Source of the DNA: Spirometra erinaceieuropaei | Lineage: Eukaryota; Platyhelminthes; Cestoda; Diphyllobothriidea; Diphyllobothriidae | DNA: 64,000 nt | Assembly: GCA_902702965.1 (NCBI GenBank) | Contig: CACRXP010000001.1 | Span: 3,885,325 to 3,949,324, forward strand | Direction: 5' to 3' | Shown: in pieces, positions 1 to 13,591 of the stretch | Position numbering within the stretch: the first letter of the stretch is position 1 | Layout: each line of letters opens with the position of its first letter | Translations under genes and position numbers: made by a program | Notes under the pieces: generated by a model | Seen by the model: only the letters and a program-made list of their open reading frames with translations | Databases searched by the model: none | What the model was told of the DNA's origin: nothing

Positions 1-1740
1 CCTTTACCTTTCCCTCGTGGAGTTCGAGATAGCCTTCGACACAGTAAATTGAGAAGCCCTGTAAATACTTTTTCAAAAGCCAGGCTGTCCTGAGCGGTTT
101 ACGCACTCAAAACGCCAGCTCCACGATGAGATGATTGCGTGCGTCACGGACAATGGAGCAGACTCCGAGACACCCACAGTGGCCAGTGAAGTGAAGCAGG
201 GCTGCGTATTCGCCCCTTACCTTTCCAGCCTCATGCTTTCTGCCATGCTGATGGAAGCCTGCGTGATAAGCAACACGGGATACGCATCGCCTACATAGTT
301 GATGGGCATTTTCTCAACAACCGGCACATGTAGGCCCCTACGTACAATCTGCAACGTGCTTCTCGTCGACGACTACGCGCTAGACGACACGAACGATAAA
401 GACAAACAGGTGGTCATGCATCAACCGCCACGCAACACGGAATACAGCTCTCCCAGAATCCGTTTCAACGGCAACAAACTCCCGACCGTGGACAACTTCG
501 CCTATCTAGGAATCACATTCTTGCACATCACAAACATCTGAGGTTTCCGTCGGTTCTCTACGCCAGCTAAGCCATCGGCCAGCTGTAAAACTCCGCATAG
601 AATCGCCATGACGTTCAACTGAACAGTAAACTAAAGATGTGCAATGCCATCATCTTGGCGACTCTTCTGTGTGGAGCGGAAGCCCGGACAAGCCACGCCA
701 GGAAACTCTGCCACTTCCATCTCAAATTCCTCCGCAGAATACTGAATTTGAGATGTCAGGACAGGATCCCGGTCGCAGAAGTCATAGAACGGACCGTGAT
801 CCTCAGCCTCCACGCCATGCGGAGACAACTGCAACTGCGATGGTGTGGCCACCTGGTGCGAATGGACGACGCTTGCCTACCCAAACAACACTTCTACAAC
901 GATGCCGCCACCCATGGCCGCCGATCTTGAAGAGAAAATCGATGCTATAAGGACACTTTGGATGACTCTCTGAAGCGATTATAGATCATCACGAAGACCT
1001 GGGAGGTCCTCATCTGGAGTAGACAGGCTTAGAGAAGGGACATGAAGACTGGCGCGCCTAGCTACGAGGAAAGCCGGACCGCCGCTGCCATCGTCAAGAG
1101 GGAAGCTCGCAAATCGCATTAGCCCAGACCCGCAACATTGAGCTTAATCCCACCCACATTGCCGACGATGTCAAAGAATCTTCCCTGCGTGAATCAACCT
1201 AGTTGGACATCTTTGTACCCAATGGGTCAACCGCCAGACAATCGCAAACGTTGCCTCCACGAGTCCTCCTGCTCCAACCTTCACGTCGAACGCGTTGTCA
1301 CCCCACCCCTACCAACGTTGCTGTGAGTCCCCGTGACGCACTGCCATTGATCGCCACGTCCTCCATCATCTCTGCCATAAGTACCGCGGCGACGGGGGAC
1401 ACAACCAGCTCTACCACACCCATCAGCGACTGAAACACCTCTGACGCTCCATTAATCACCGACACATTTACCATCACCACCTACCTCCTGCAGCGTTGTG
1501 GATCCAGCCCCAATCTGTCCTCATTGCGACTTCACATTCACCTCACACATCGGCTGGCAGGTCCCTTGTGAATCCATCGCACTGAGATTGAAAACAGTGT
1601 CTGGAGCACCAACATACAACAGATGCAATCGCCTCAACCATTCGCAATGTCCTCTCACATTCAGCTACTACATGGGCCTACTAATGCATATACATCTCTG
1701 TGAAAATCTGTGGTAAATAACAGCAGGCGCGACCGCAACA
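1..1740 (+). mobile_element. Decayed LINE with C-terminal zinc-finger tail (RT part to 3' end)
   Basis: Fragments in all three forward frames match one non-LTR retrotransposon: an RT segment with an LLVDDYAL motif near 358 (catalytic DD kept), HQPPRNTEYSSPRIRFNGN, AYLGITF, then RKLCHFHLKFLRRILNLR and LQLRWCGHLVRMDD (637-930). Near the end (1498-1716) are two remnant C2H2 fingers (CPHCDFTFTSHIG) with lost zinc ligands. Multiple frameshifts and stops make it a dead copy. The 5' end lies outside the window. Confidence 0.85.
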
Positions 1741-4090
1741 CCACACATTCCTCCACTAACACCTGCAACACTCATGCACTCCTCCAGGCTCCCACAAAAC
1801 TGGCACCTCTCACGTAAGTGAAGAGTGTGTTTTTCGGCCTAATTATCCGTGTGGTTTCTCTGTTGCATGTAAGATCCGAGCGTTATGTCTACTTTGTGTG
1901 TGCAATCCTGGTACCTGCATTCTGGGGGCAGGTCGTGCATGTAGCACGCATAGGCGAGCTCTCTAGTTGTCAGCCGCTGCGCCCATTCTCCGCGCCAGAA
2001 GAGTAACCGCCTCGGGCAGTGGCCGGGGCCTGCGTATGGGAATAGAAAGTGAGGTCGACGTCTCAGCACATTTTCCCCACTATAAGAAATCTGGCACCCT
2101 TTAAGTTATTACGGTACATTAAAAACCCTTGTTTTGATGCTTCTCAATAGACGAGAAAATTTTGGACGTGGCAGTCCGCCCAGTGTGTGTTGCATGGAGT
2201 GGCAGGCTGGTGGTCTGGGAGTCAGGCTGCAATGGCTCCTTCTTAATGTGGCCTTCATGGCACTCCACCTTGTGGGATCCGAACGATATAGCGGCATGCC
2301 TAGGGGCGGCTCCGGTCGCGTCAGACTTCCGTCTATTTGTTGGTTAGAACCCTGGTCAGGCGTTTACTGTGAACCACGGCATGCAGCGGCACATCTAGGT
2401 GCGAATACGGCCGTGTCAGCCATCTGCGCTCTCTCCTGCCCCCGGTCTGTTTCCCTATGCCATGATACGGGTTTCTCCCCGAAGTCCACCGACCGAGTAT
2501 TGTGTCGAAAATGCTTAACCAACTGAATTCACGTTCGTTCGGTGTGACCGTGTGCACAGGGCGCTGGAAATGCCATAAGAAGGGTTATTTCAGTTACTCT
2601 CATGCACTACTAAAACCTACTGGACCCTTTATGCCGACAAGAAGGACGCAGTCAGCGTCGATCGGGTCAAAGTAGCTGTCCAGAGGGACCGCTTAATTAA
2701 CCAGATTTTTCAGACATAAACAATTCTCTCGACATCCATACACACCGTCTTCGACCTAGGTAGGGGGTACTGCAGTTGACCCCTCTCATGGTCGCTAGGG
2801 CACAATCAAACTTCCGAATTGCGGCACTGATCGATATATCAATCCTCACCGATTGGTCGCAGCCGAGTGAAGGTCGAACGCCTGCACTTCGGATAATATT
2901 TGTCTGGTGAGAACGCTAGTTGAAATCGCATGCGGTGCTGTTTTTCACTCTTGGCCTCACTAACATACTGTCAACCTTACATGAGAACCTCCAAATTGTC
3001 GACCATCCTACCTCGGCACCCTGCGAACCGCTCTTATAAACAAGTTACACATTCTGTCTGATTCCACCTTCCCATTATCATATGCTCAAGTCTTCTTCCT
3101 CTGCCTTTGAAATTCACTTCGTCTGGATAACCGGTTACTCGAGATAAGGCCGTTTTATTACTTGTCAGCATTCACAACAAATTTTTTATTTATATCTATT
3201 TACAGGCTAGAACAAATGTTTGCTTTAATCTTCTTCACAAAATATTAACGTCTGAAATTTCCCTCATGGGATCAAAACTATATCTCCCTTTGGGAACAAC
3301 ATTTATCTTTTTTTCCCCTAATCTGCAGAGGCGTTCAATGTGGTATCTATTTGTGATCCCGCCTAGGGCCGGTTGATTTGCCGGCTTTTGTCTCGTTTTG
3401 TTCCACTCGAACTGACTCTGTTCAAAGATCAATCTTTCGCAAAATCTCCCCCCCATCCGCTGACGTAGAATAGGTACATTTTATTTGTTCTTTCGGAATT
3501 CCGGCTGACTTATTGCCACCCCTTAACCTGAGAAACGCGTGCGCCCTGGCGTTTGCCAGTGGCTGCGATTTCCCATATCCCACACTACCCGTGCGTTACA
3601 TTTCTTTCGCTAAAATTGTGCATATTTCCTTTTTCATACTTCATGACTTTTTGCCTTCAAAATTGTTCACCATGCGAAAATTACACCCTGCTTCCACTTA
3701 ATAAGTAATTGAAGCACACTCTCAACGCATGTACTAGCCAAAATCTCGGATGCGTTTCGCGATTTTTACTGCAACCCTATCAGTGGATCTCCTGGTTCCT
3801 GTTATGCGGTCTCGGGAACAGAACTACTTGTTTTTTCGATGTTAAGTTCTTAGTTTTGCAAAAATCAACGTCCCCAGCAGAAACACTTTTGGGCTCAACC
3901 CGAAAGTTGCGATAAATGCTTGAGCCAAATTCATCAGACTCAAAGAAAAAATAGCGTAATTTTTACGAATGATAACAGAGCGATTCTATAATTTTCCCTC
4001 GTTAACAATCCACTTATGGGATTGGTTCGACTTCGTCTCAGAAAAGTGCAAAGTTTTAGCAAGGCTGGGTGCACAGGGACAGGTCCCAGC
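1741..4090. other. Repeat-derived and unrecognised sequence
   Basis: No exon-like frame recognised. Around 2210-2290 a segment (CAATGGCTCCTTCTTAATG onward) recurs at 21750-21805, so it belongs to a dispersed repeat. Around 2420-2445 there is a short reverse match to family A (CGCTCTCTCCTGCC). Confidence 0.4.
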
Positions 4091-4099
4091 GTGTTATCC

Positions 4100-5400
4100 G
4101 ACTTCGGAAGCGGTAAATGACGCTAAGTTCCAGTAGGCGAAACCTCCAACTTTTCTCTTTGGAAAGTTGCGCTGTGGGGAGTATTGAGTGCACACAATGT
4201 GCACCTGAAACGAAACCACATGGCAGATGTGCCGGGTCAGGAGGGGGACCGAATAAGGACACGACGCGTGTTGTTCAGGCAGCACATCCGCAGCATATGT
4301 CAGATATAGGAGGGAGCGGCAGCACGTCTAAGCGCAGGGTCATATCGCGCCAGCCACCAGCGCCAAATCCCAGCACAAGATTGCTGACCGGCTCGCACTG
4401 TGGACTGGTGTTCCATAGCACATTCCTCATTATAAATAATCTGGCGCGCTGCACTAGATGTGACATGGAAGGCTGCCAATTGGCAGGACAACTTGGTTAT
4501 CTCCTTAGGACGGAGATTAAGGCTGGAGTAACCCCCTTTCAGTGTGGCCTCTATGATGCTCCCACTCAGTTGGGGTTCGAGCTGCCCCCTTGCGTGAAAA
4601 CCTGATCCATCATGGGCGGACTGGGTGTGCGTGACGCGCCTAGACGAGCTTCTCAGCTTTGTCACCCAGCGCGTCCGCGATTGCACCTCCGGTCTTCTAG
4701 GCTCTGTCTTGACATTGGCGGTAGGTCGGTTAGGAAGGAAAGAGCTAGTCCTCTACTCCTATAAACTAATTCATGCACAAATCACCGTCACGGCGACCAC
4801 TATGCTGTGGGACACACGGGGGGCATCTTCGTTCGTGACGCTCGAACAGACAGGTGTACACAACTGGTCAATCATAGGAAAAATGTCATTAAATTGTTCG
4901 GTGGGTATGGAAGGGTGTCCCCAAAACGGGCCAAGTGGCAGATGCGCTGGACCAACACAGGGCGACATCGGATTCTGGAGGGCGCTATCGGGATGCGCAC
5001 CATAACAAATGCCAGCATTTCGGGGATGCGATGACAGATTCAGTTGCCGGCTGACGTCGCGCACATTGGGACCCCTGCCGCCCCCCCCCCATTGTTGGTG
5101 ATGGTTACAATCCTGGTCATTTGCTGTGTGGAGCGGAGCGCTAAGGTGCGGGCTCGACCGTGCCATCCACCTGCACCCTCCCCCGCCTCCGAGCTTCATG
5201 ACTCTGTCTTGACATCGGGTCCAGGTGGGGGAGGAGAGAGTGCGGCAGGTGCTGAGTAAGCCCACATTCAGTTTAAACTAAATCACGCGCAAGTCACCGT
5301 GTCTGTTTCACCTTGATGTGGAGTACACGGTGGACATCGTCGGAAACGACGGTGGAACTATCGATCATGGAGGAGGCTCCTACATACTTTGCGTCAGCAT
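4100..5400 (+). repeat. Dispersed repeat family A, two adjoining copies
   Basis: Hallmarks are GGGGGAGGAGAGAGTGCGG, then TAAACTAAATCACGCGCAAG, TCACCGT and ACACGGTGGACATCGTCGG (best at 5225-5350; diverged copy at 4600-4850). An internal CCATAACAAATGCCAGCATT block (about 4990) also recurs at 59550 and 61600 in reverse. No coding capacity is seen. The family occurs at least seven times in the window. Confidence 0.6.
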
Positions 5401-5649
5401 TAATATTCGTCCGGCCTAATGACAGACTATTTTCTTATGCGGCGACTCATGTCGAACCAGGCTTATCGATGCAGTTGGATGAACATCGCACAAACTTACA
5501 CTAACGATTGGCAAAGTTGAGATATTCAGGTTGATTATTTGAAGACGAAGACAGGCTCTCCGGAAGAGGTTTATTTAAGTACAAGAACACAAATCGGCCA
5601 CTCGGAGGTTAGACCCTAAATCTCAACTAGCAACACACGTTGGAGAAAC

Positions 5650-5922
5650 GGGCATACTTTTGACCTCCAGAAGGCTACCATCTTAGGCCGAGGCAACACA
5701 AAAACAGAACGGCTAACTCTCGAGGCCTGGTTCGCCGATGCCCACTCTATCAACAGGCATCTGGACATTCCTGCAGCTTACAAAGTCCTACGTCATCACA
5801 ATCGTAGAGCTCAGGACCGAACAACCACACCGGACTTAGGAAGGCCGCACGGAGATAGCCCGACGCTGAGTTTACTCGGTGAGGAAGAAGAAGAAGAACC
5901 GACAGACCGACCGCCCGACTAA
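5650..5922 (+). pseudogene. PLE GIY-YIG endonuclease C-terminus (fragment)
   Basis: Open frame without ATG: GHTFDLQKATILGRGNTKTE, LTLEAWFADAHSINRHLD, AAYKVLRHHN, then an acidic, Arg/Pro tail ending in TAA. This is the conserved end of flatworm PLE proteins, with the catalytic Glu of LEAW. The upstream RT and the first GIY motif are missing because of truncation, so it cannot be functional alone. Confidence 0.8.
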
Positions 5923-6102
5923 AGTCCAATCAGTTCCCCTCGACGGAGTGGTGACTCACAAAGCACACAGGCAAAACGCCCGTCAACCATCTCCCGAGAG
6001 GCCGAGGCAGCGAGAGAAGGAAAAAAATCGATCAGCATGAGGCCGGCCAACACAACTGCCACTTTAAATTAAATTTCTGGTCAATTAAGTGCATTTTACG
6101 AT

Positions 6103-6139
6103 TTGACAATTAAGAGCCGACCCAGCTCTTTGAAACGTC
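6103..6139 (+). ncRNA. Decayed minimal hammerhead ribozyme motif of a PLE
   Basis: A 6-bp stem AAGAGC/GCTCTT (6112-6117 with 6125-6130) with a 7-nt loop is followed by GAAACGTC (6132-6139), the 3' core and cleavage triplet. The expected CTGATGA upstream is degraded to TTGACAA. Known: PLEs carry minimal type I hammerheads with almost no stem III. Confidence 0.5.
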
Positions 6140-6260
6140 AGCACTTAAATAAACCTCTTCCGGAGAGCCTGTCTTCGTCTTCAAATTACACTAACGAGTA
6201 TACTTTACCGCACATACAATGCACGAAGATGCAACATAAGTGTCGCCAAGCCCGCCTGGC

Positions 6261-7222
6261 ACAGTCAGTGACCGATCTTACGAAATATTAACTGGGATTC
6301 TGAAATGTATTCTCGACAAAGAAGGATAACCTTGGTGAAGTCGTAACCCTAATTATCGCTCAGCACGATCCAAAAATGGTTAGTCACACAAGGATGGCGA
6401 CTATTGAATGCACTTCTTTTCAGCCGCTTGCGGAAAATGCATTCCGTGAAAAATGGCTACTTGAATAGCATATACATTTTCCGCTGATCTCCACTGCCCT
6501 TATAAAGTCGAATCTGTCTTGTAGGACACATGCACAAAAGCACACTTTCTGGTGTCCATATCGTAAATGTTCGCGTTTACCAGGGGCTGTACTTGAATAA
6601 AAAGTATCCTTCGGTTATGAAAAGTTTGTAATTATGAGACTTTCTGAGACAGCAAAATTTACTTTCAAATAGCACCATGTACTTTCGTCTATGAATGTTG
6701 TTTATGAAGCATACGATACGGTGCGCATCTATTGCAACACTTTATGAGTCCTATATGACAGCTTCTTAATGGTATTGAGGTATGTGTGATTTCACTTACG
6801 CGGGAAGTATGCGGCTTCTGGACTGTAAACCCCAAACATAAAGGCAAAACCAGATCTGGCTCAAACAATTCTATTAAAACCTAAATAGACCCTTTTTTCA
6901 CGGATGAAGTGTGAAGAAGACGTGATTTCCAATTAAACGAATAAATGAAAGCCCTTTTAGTGCGCGCTTCCAATAGGATAAATTCGAATTTATAGGTGCA
7001 TCGAAGATCAATAGAAAAGCAATACACTACTTCAGTAATAGTTTTTTTGTCGAATGCGGCCTTTGCAAGCGGCCGAAAAGAACTGCATTAAAAGCCGGCA
7101 TCCTAGTTGCACTGAAATATCTTGGGGTTAGGCTGCATGATAACCCATATAAAAAGCCCACTAAAGTAATCCTTCCTAGTCGAAAACCCATTTCAGTTAA
7201 CATTTCATGGGATCAGCCACTA
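6261..7222. mobile_element. Palindromic TIR element, copy 1
   Basis: Ends CAGTCAGTGACCGATCTTA on the left and TGGGATCAGCCACTAT on the right. The arms match in inverted orientation (for example the AAGCGGCCGAAAAGAA block near 7070 versus its inverse near 6425). It is about 960 bp with no ORF of its own. Confidence 0.7.
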
Positions 7223-7639
7223 TAGCGTAGGCACGACTATGGTGGTAAGAACCCCTCAAAGGCAGTACACTGAAAGTTCCGCCAAACGTATCGATAAAAC
7301 CTAGTATGTGCTTCAACTCGCCTTCGCCATCTCCTTCTCATCTGTGGTAACCATCCTTGTCTGCGGGCCAAACCAGATGAGCGTCCGGCGCGTGTTTTCA
7401 CACCAGGAAGTCCTCAAACTCCCTCCCCCCACCCCCCAAACAAGAAAGTCCTACGGACAGGGCGGCATTCAATGCCATGAGCTGCTCAGGCTAACTCGGG
7501 TCGTCTTCTCCCTAGAGGAAAGCCGTGATCCACAGTGGAAGTCGGCAGTCACATGAGACGATTTAAGGGCCCTTCTTTGGGCAACACCGCTTATACCCTC
7601 GCCCCCAAAAACTGCTGGTAAAACACGCCGCCGCCATGG

Positions 7640-8290
7640 GGTCGGCAGCTGAAACAATTATCTTCATCTCCTCCTCTAGGTCTGTGCGGAACAAAATCTT
7701 CTCCTGACCCACAACTCATTCGGTTTCCTAATGAGGGAGAACCCACGTGTTTTAGCCCTCGGTCGCATCATTGGCATCTGCTGGACGACGCCTTAGTTCG
7801 GAGGCGTGAACAGCGCGGCGTGCTCGTGACCAGGACGATGGGTGGCACTAACCGCTAGACAAACCGCCGCTTTTTCATTCCCAAGATGAGACTCCAACTG
7901 CAGTCACGCAGGTGACCGCAAGGCAAGTTAAAGACTGTATTACTTGATACGACTGAGCGCTAATTGAATTTTAGCAGCTGCATGAACTCAGGGCTGGAAA
8001 TGCGAACCCTGAAGGCGCGCACCCATGTTGAAAACTAGTGGAGGGAATTGTGAGATTCCACCCAGGCCACCGCGACGCAAACCCTGGGACGCGCACGCCG
8101 TCAGTACCAGAATTGGTCTGATGACAGTGAGGACGGAATTGGCACTCGCTTCTCCAGGAAGCAGTTCGCACATAACCCCTACCATCAACCGCAGCAAAGC
8201 CGATAAAGCAGCATATTTCCGATGCCAACGGTCCGCACGGCAGAGGCTAAGGGAGATGCAGAACGACTGGCTGACTCACAGAACTGGGGC
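7640..8290 (+). mobile_element. Finger-LINE endonuclease fragment
   Basis: Broken frames encode AEQNLLLTHNSFGFLMREN, LVRRREQRGVLVTR and PKMRLQLQSRR (end of the endonuclease domain), then NRSKADKAAYFRCQRSARQ and RLREMQNDWL before the RT. Same LINE family as at 1-1740. Several stops and frameshifts. Confidence 0.75.
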
Positions 8291-8299
8291 GATCTAGGG

Positions 8300-9365
8300 A
8301 TATACCGACCGTGACGATATGAGGAGTATCTTCGCTGCAAGCAATGCGTAACCACGGCTTTTCGACACCCTTAGATAGAAAGCAACAATCCAAAACCACA
8401 TTACGAGAATGCTCTGAAAAGCACAGGTAGATCCTCGAACACACGTTTCTGCCCCACCTGTTTAAAAGATGCTCGGTTTGTCGGAGGTCGTCCCAAAAGA
8501 CGGGAAAAAAAAGCTGAGCTACGCATCAGAGCAGATCGACAAATCAAAGCTACCATAACTTGAATTTGGTCTAGGAGACTTGTGTGGTGTAAGTCTCAGA
8601 CGTAAGAGATCGCCGCACAAAAATCTCAATCTCTATTAGGCGTACACTTATGTGGACCCGTACGGTGTCTTTATAAATCCTCAGATTTCAGGAAGGAGTC
8701 CGAGTACGTTGCTGCAAGCGCGTAACTGGCAGTGAAATTTGCAGTATGTTTGTAAAGCAGACCGTAAGGGTTATGCTTGACAAAGGACACCCTGTACTGG
8801 CCGTAAATGGGACGACTTGCGTGATGTCGAAATTGCCTCCCTGTACACCACCATAGAGATAAGAACGTTTTGCAGTTGGGCATCGGAACAGAACGCCCCG
8901 AATTGTAGGTGCCCTAGCCCTGCATTCTGCGGGGGGGGGGGGTTGAGATAGTTAGAGTTAGTTTCGCGAGGGTTAATGATAGGGCTAGAAGAGTCGGGAT
9001 CGTGGTAGATGTTAGGGCTACATTTCGGACAAAAGAATAAGCATCCGCCTGAAATTTGGTACGAGGCCACCTGTAGTACTGGGGTGGGGGAGGGTGCATA
9101 TTTCCGTGTCCGACCCATTTTCCTTAACGATATCGGACAACCCCTGCGCGAGCAGAAGACGACATACTGCAAACTTCTGTGGACTCTGGCCCCTGCACAG
9201 TGGACATGCTGATGGCGGGTAGAACGAAGTAGAAACAAACAATAGCTCATTGTTCAGAGACAATCAAAAGTGAACGGAGGAGGGGATGGGTGGGGCGTTA
9301 CAGTAGTCCGAGATCCTTCTCAAAGGAAAACCTGGCAGGTGTTCGGTGGGGACGATAGGCTCTCA
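8300..9365. other. Unrecognised sequence 3' of p47
   Basis: Includes a 12-base G run near 8932-8942 followed by imperfect GTTAG repeats and a weak AAATTT-rich segment, resembling the insides of the MITEs further right. No coding signal recognised. Confidence 0.35.
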
Positions 9366-9498
9366 TCACTTGAGGGTCAGAATGACAGAAGAATTAAGCA
9401 ACTTTGCGTCGGCAAGAGTCTCGTCCTCGTTGTTCAACTCCTTCCGTGGAAAGGCCGTGATGAGGCCGAAATGTTGACTTTGGAATTCCGGCCGTTCA
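9366..9498 (-). CDS. NSFL1C: p47 exon 7 (UBX C-terminal half and stop)
   Basis: The acceptor lies after a pyrimidine-rich stretch ending AATACAG. The first T completes Gly358. It encodes ERPEFQSQHFGLITAF, PRKELNNEDETLADAKLLN and SSVILTLK, then TGA. The spacing matches the FP(N/R)KEL and final hydrophobic strand of other p47 UBX domains. Confidence 0.92.
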
Positions 9499-12400
9499 CT
9501 GTATTCGCAGTCGAAGAAGGACAGATTAAAAGATGTGTCCGTGGGTAAAAGATCACTTGAAACTATATAACTGTTGAATATCTAAGAATTTACTTTTGCA
9601 TAACTGGTAAATTTATAATACAGAGTCATAATAACATTACGGAACAGGACAAGGGGGACTGGGGTGACCATTTCTGGCTTATTGGCCGTCACCAACCAGG
9701 CGTACTCAACCCCAGTTTTGCCACTCCTAAGGCTCGATCCCGTGGCACGTTGGGTAGATGTCAAACGCTCGAACCACTGAGCCACGGGCTCGTTGTCCCA
9801 TAAGTTGCCGTCGGGCATATTGACAGTGGTAGAGGGAGGCTCTCACGGATCGCGTTATGGGACACACAAGTTCCGTTGCGCCTTGGGGCTCAATCTCCAG
9901 CCCCGCCACCAGCAGCATAATGGCTAGACATATGGGCGGAATAACATTGTTGACCAAGATATGGGCGTTGGGTGTCTAACTAACAGGTCGCAAGATCCAG
10001 TCCCAGGGCCTACAAAGTCTGGGGTGGAGTTTGGCTAACTGGTGACGGTTAACACGCCAGAAATGACAATTCCATCAACCCTTGTTTTATTCAGTGACTT
10101 TATTCTGTCTACATTTCTAATCGTCGTGCCGGTGCCCGCGGGGCTCGAGGTTGAGCCTCAAGACACAGGGGGATGAGCATCTTCCGTAACGCGATCAGTG
10201 AGAGTCCATTCTACCACTGAAAGTATATAGTGAATATACAATATAATCATTCCAGAATGCCGAAAAAGACGAGGGAAACCTAGACTGCTATCTCTGCCTT
10301 ACTGACCGTCATCAGGCAGTAATACCGAAATCCGGGTCTGGATGACACAGGGTGGCATCCGGACTCTTTGGTCCTTGAGTGTTAAGTAGATTGAGCTCCA
10401 AGATGCAACGAGACAAGCATGCCTCGTATGTACCTGTACTGTACTTGATACGGCTGTGATCATGCCTGACCTAGCCGTACCTCTCCACGCGTGACGATCC
10501 GCGGCAGCAGATCTGGACAGCTCAACCCAAATTCGCAAATTCGGAAAGTGAGTCTTCGTATCACAGAAAACAATACGGACCTTCCCTTCCTTCAAACAGG
10601 TTGTCTAACCGCCCGAAGACGCCGGTTTTCGAGGAAATGAAGATAAAGGCTAAAAACTTGCATACTGCAAGAGGTGTTGCCGTTTGCTGTGTGCAAAAAT
10701 ACCACGTTCTAACGGTGTGTCGACATTCAGGAAACAGAGGTGTACTTTTCGGAAGAAAAAAAGCCCTAGATTGCGAAAACTAGCTAATGTATAATGTAAA
10801 ATCTTATTGTTAAAAAAGTAAAGGGGGTAAACATTAGAACCTACCCCAGGATGGCAGAACGCAGATCACTCACTCTATGGTCGTTGTTGAGTTTCACTAA
10901 CAACCTGTAAAGGAAGATTGATAGGTTGTGATAAAGTAGAAAAAGCATAACAGAATGATTTAGAGACCGCAACCCCCGCGATGACTGAAACGCACCAATC
11001 ACCCTCATATAACCGAGTTCACTTGCCAACAGGTGTCAGACTGCACTCGTTGCGGGCCTTAGGGGTTCTAGGAGCCAAAAATCAGGATTGGTACGGCCAT
11101 TTACGGATGCCCAACTGCTTGTGGACAAGTATTGAAATGGACGGTTAGCAGTTAAGAGGTGCCGCTCAGCCCTGCAAACTGATTCCGTGTTTCCCTTACG
11201 AGTCGCGCATGTGGGACAAGTAAAATTGGCCAATGAAGTGAAAAAGGGTTCACTAATAATTACTACCATGGTCTGTAAGGAGCCAGACTATCGTAATAGA
11301 TCGCCCTGTCATGCAACACCAGGTCGGCACAAAGGGGTCTCCCCTGACGGTCTTGACAGTCTTATCGAGCAGGCCAGTGTTGCCGAGACAATGCAACTTC
11401 TAAGTGACTTCGACTACTCCCGGCCACTGCCGACAGGGCTTAAACACGTGATTCAACTGATAGAGCAGTAAGCTTGCTGACCAACTGAATTGGGGTCCCA
11501 ACCTCAGGTCTTCTTGACCTGGGAGATATGACAAACAGCTGATGAAAGATAATCCCGGAACACCCATCTCCCGTTTTTGTCATTAATGTATCGGTTACTA
11601 CTTCCAACACCGTCAGCCAGCCTTGGAGGAGCCACTAACAAAGGTCTACAATTTCAATGGGTTTAGATGTCAGCATAAGATGCTTTAGAGCCGCGCTTGT
11701 TTGAGTAAAAGGTAATGAGATTTCTTCAGATGCTGAACTCGAGTATATAGATTTCCCAATAGGACACTGTGGTACTGATATAAAAGAGGAAAGTGTGTTC
11801 ACCTGGAGCCGTCTGGGAGCCTAACTTGGATTTGTGTTGAGGGAAGGGCCTCGTCCACATGGGGAACAAGAGGACGAGGCGCATTAGTAGGTGCCGGTTT
11901 GTTGAAAACGACACGAGGGGTAGGATTGCCTAGCATGTGGCCGGTACCTGAGAAAGCCTTGACTTTTGGGGCTGGAGGCGGCGTCCATGATTCAGTGTGG
12001 TGGTCTTCGAGGAGCACATGAACTTCCATATTTGAAGTGGATATCAGCTCCTAAAAAAGGGCAGGGTGTGGCGCGGCTAAGGCTGAATGCTCGGGAATCA
12101 AAGTTTGGCATAAAATATGGAGCAAGTTTGTGGATTGGTTATAGGAAAAATATGCACGGTGGGAAACCTTAAACTAATTCTCTCAAAAAGGGAATAATTT
12201 TCGAAAATTTTTTGAAGAAGTGGTGTGCTTTTTTCAGGACTCCACATTTGGTCCCAGACCACTAACTACTTCCGTTCTTTCGACTTGGCAACCACCGCTT
12301 AGTTGAAGATGTTTGCTCTGAGGTGGTAGAGTAGAACGTGAGAAACATCAATATCCTCCGGAGACGCTTTATTTACCAAAAGCAATCAGCTATTGAACAA

Positions 12401-13476
12401 ACATGTCTGCTTCCTTATGATATTTAGTCAGAATAGGATATGAGGAATGAACATGGCATAATTTATAAACTGCCGGACGGGTAATTCTATCAGAGATAGG
12501 AGTTCCCAGAAGTGAATGTCGAGGAATAACCAATGGACGTGAGAGTTGTAGGAAAACAAAGTAAAATGAGTCTGTAAAAAGGGCAAAACTTACACGTAAA
12601 TAAAAAAACCATCATGACAAGAGCTGCTAATGACTAATATTTGCCAAAGTTAAAACCTAACCCCGCTCAGGGGCAGCCAGGCTACGAGATAACAAGCGAA
12701 GCACTATTGATGTCTCAGCTAGCACTAGGGCCGATTCGGATAGCTTCAGAATCACATTGTAAGTTCTGTACGCGCAAATTCGAATGCCTGTTTTCCAAAA
12801 AGAGTTTCGCATGGGGCAAAAAAGTGTAACCTAGGCGAAGAGTCCAACAGAAACATGCAAAATCTGACATATAACAATTATTCGATAAACACGTGTGTTG
12901 ATAACAGTTCGCTCTGTAGCAGGTTTGCGCTCTGTAGAGATGTGCGCGGTCGGCTCGGACGGCCAGTGTGTGGAGAGGTTTTCGAAATTTTGGTGGGGCG
13001 GGTCCGGCAGAGGAATTTTCGTGGACGGAGAAACAAGGTATGAGGTAGTTGGAAGCAGCCTGGGATTCGCGGCTTCTACGCTGACCACTATTTATTATGC
13101 TCCCACGTTTTATGCACCAAGTGTACAAACGAGATTTCCCTGAGAACATGGTAACTTTGGCAGCTCTTTACTCGTGCATAAGTCGCTGGCGGAAATGAGA
13201 ATGAGGGATGGAGGGTTAGCTCTAGTCGGACATGGCAGTAGCATGTATTCCACAAAGGGACGGTGACTTGCGCGTGAACCAGCTTATCTTGAAGTAGGTC
13301 TGAGCAGCATCTGCCGCACACTATCCTCCGTCAATCACCTGTGTCTGGTGGCAAGACGGAGTAAGACGGCCGGAGGTGAGATCAGGCGCAGCGGCTGACA
13401 AAGCTAAGCAGCCCCTCTGCGCGTGCCACACACGGCATCACCACTACTACTACTGCTGCTACTACTACTGCTACTG

Positions 13477-13518
<42 letters not shown>

Positions 13519-13557
13519 GCACTACTACTACTAGCACTACTACTACTACTGCTACTG

Positions 13558-13591
<34 letters not shown>

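Larger units (their letters stand above)
5496..6197 (+). mobile_element. 5'-truncated Penelope-like element with inverted 3'-end tail and 12-bp target duplication
   Basis: The insertion is bounded by a direct 12-mer TTACACTAACGA (5496-5507 and 6186-6197). Inside, a 44-nt segment at 5537-5580 is a perfect inverted copy of 6143-6186. The body holds the C-terminal part of a PLE GIY-YIG protein (5650-5922) and a hammerhead-like motif (6103-6139). The combination is typical of PLE 5' truncation with inversion. Confidence 0.82.
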
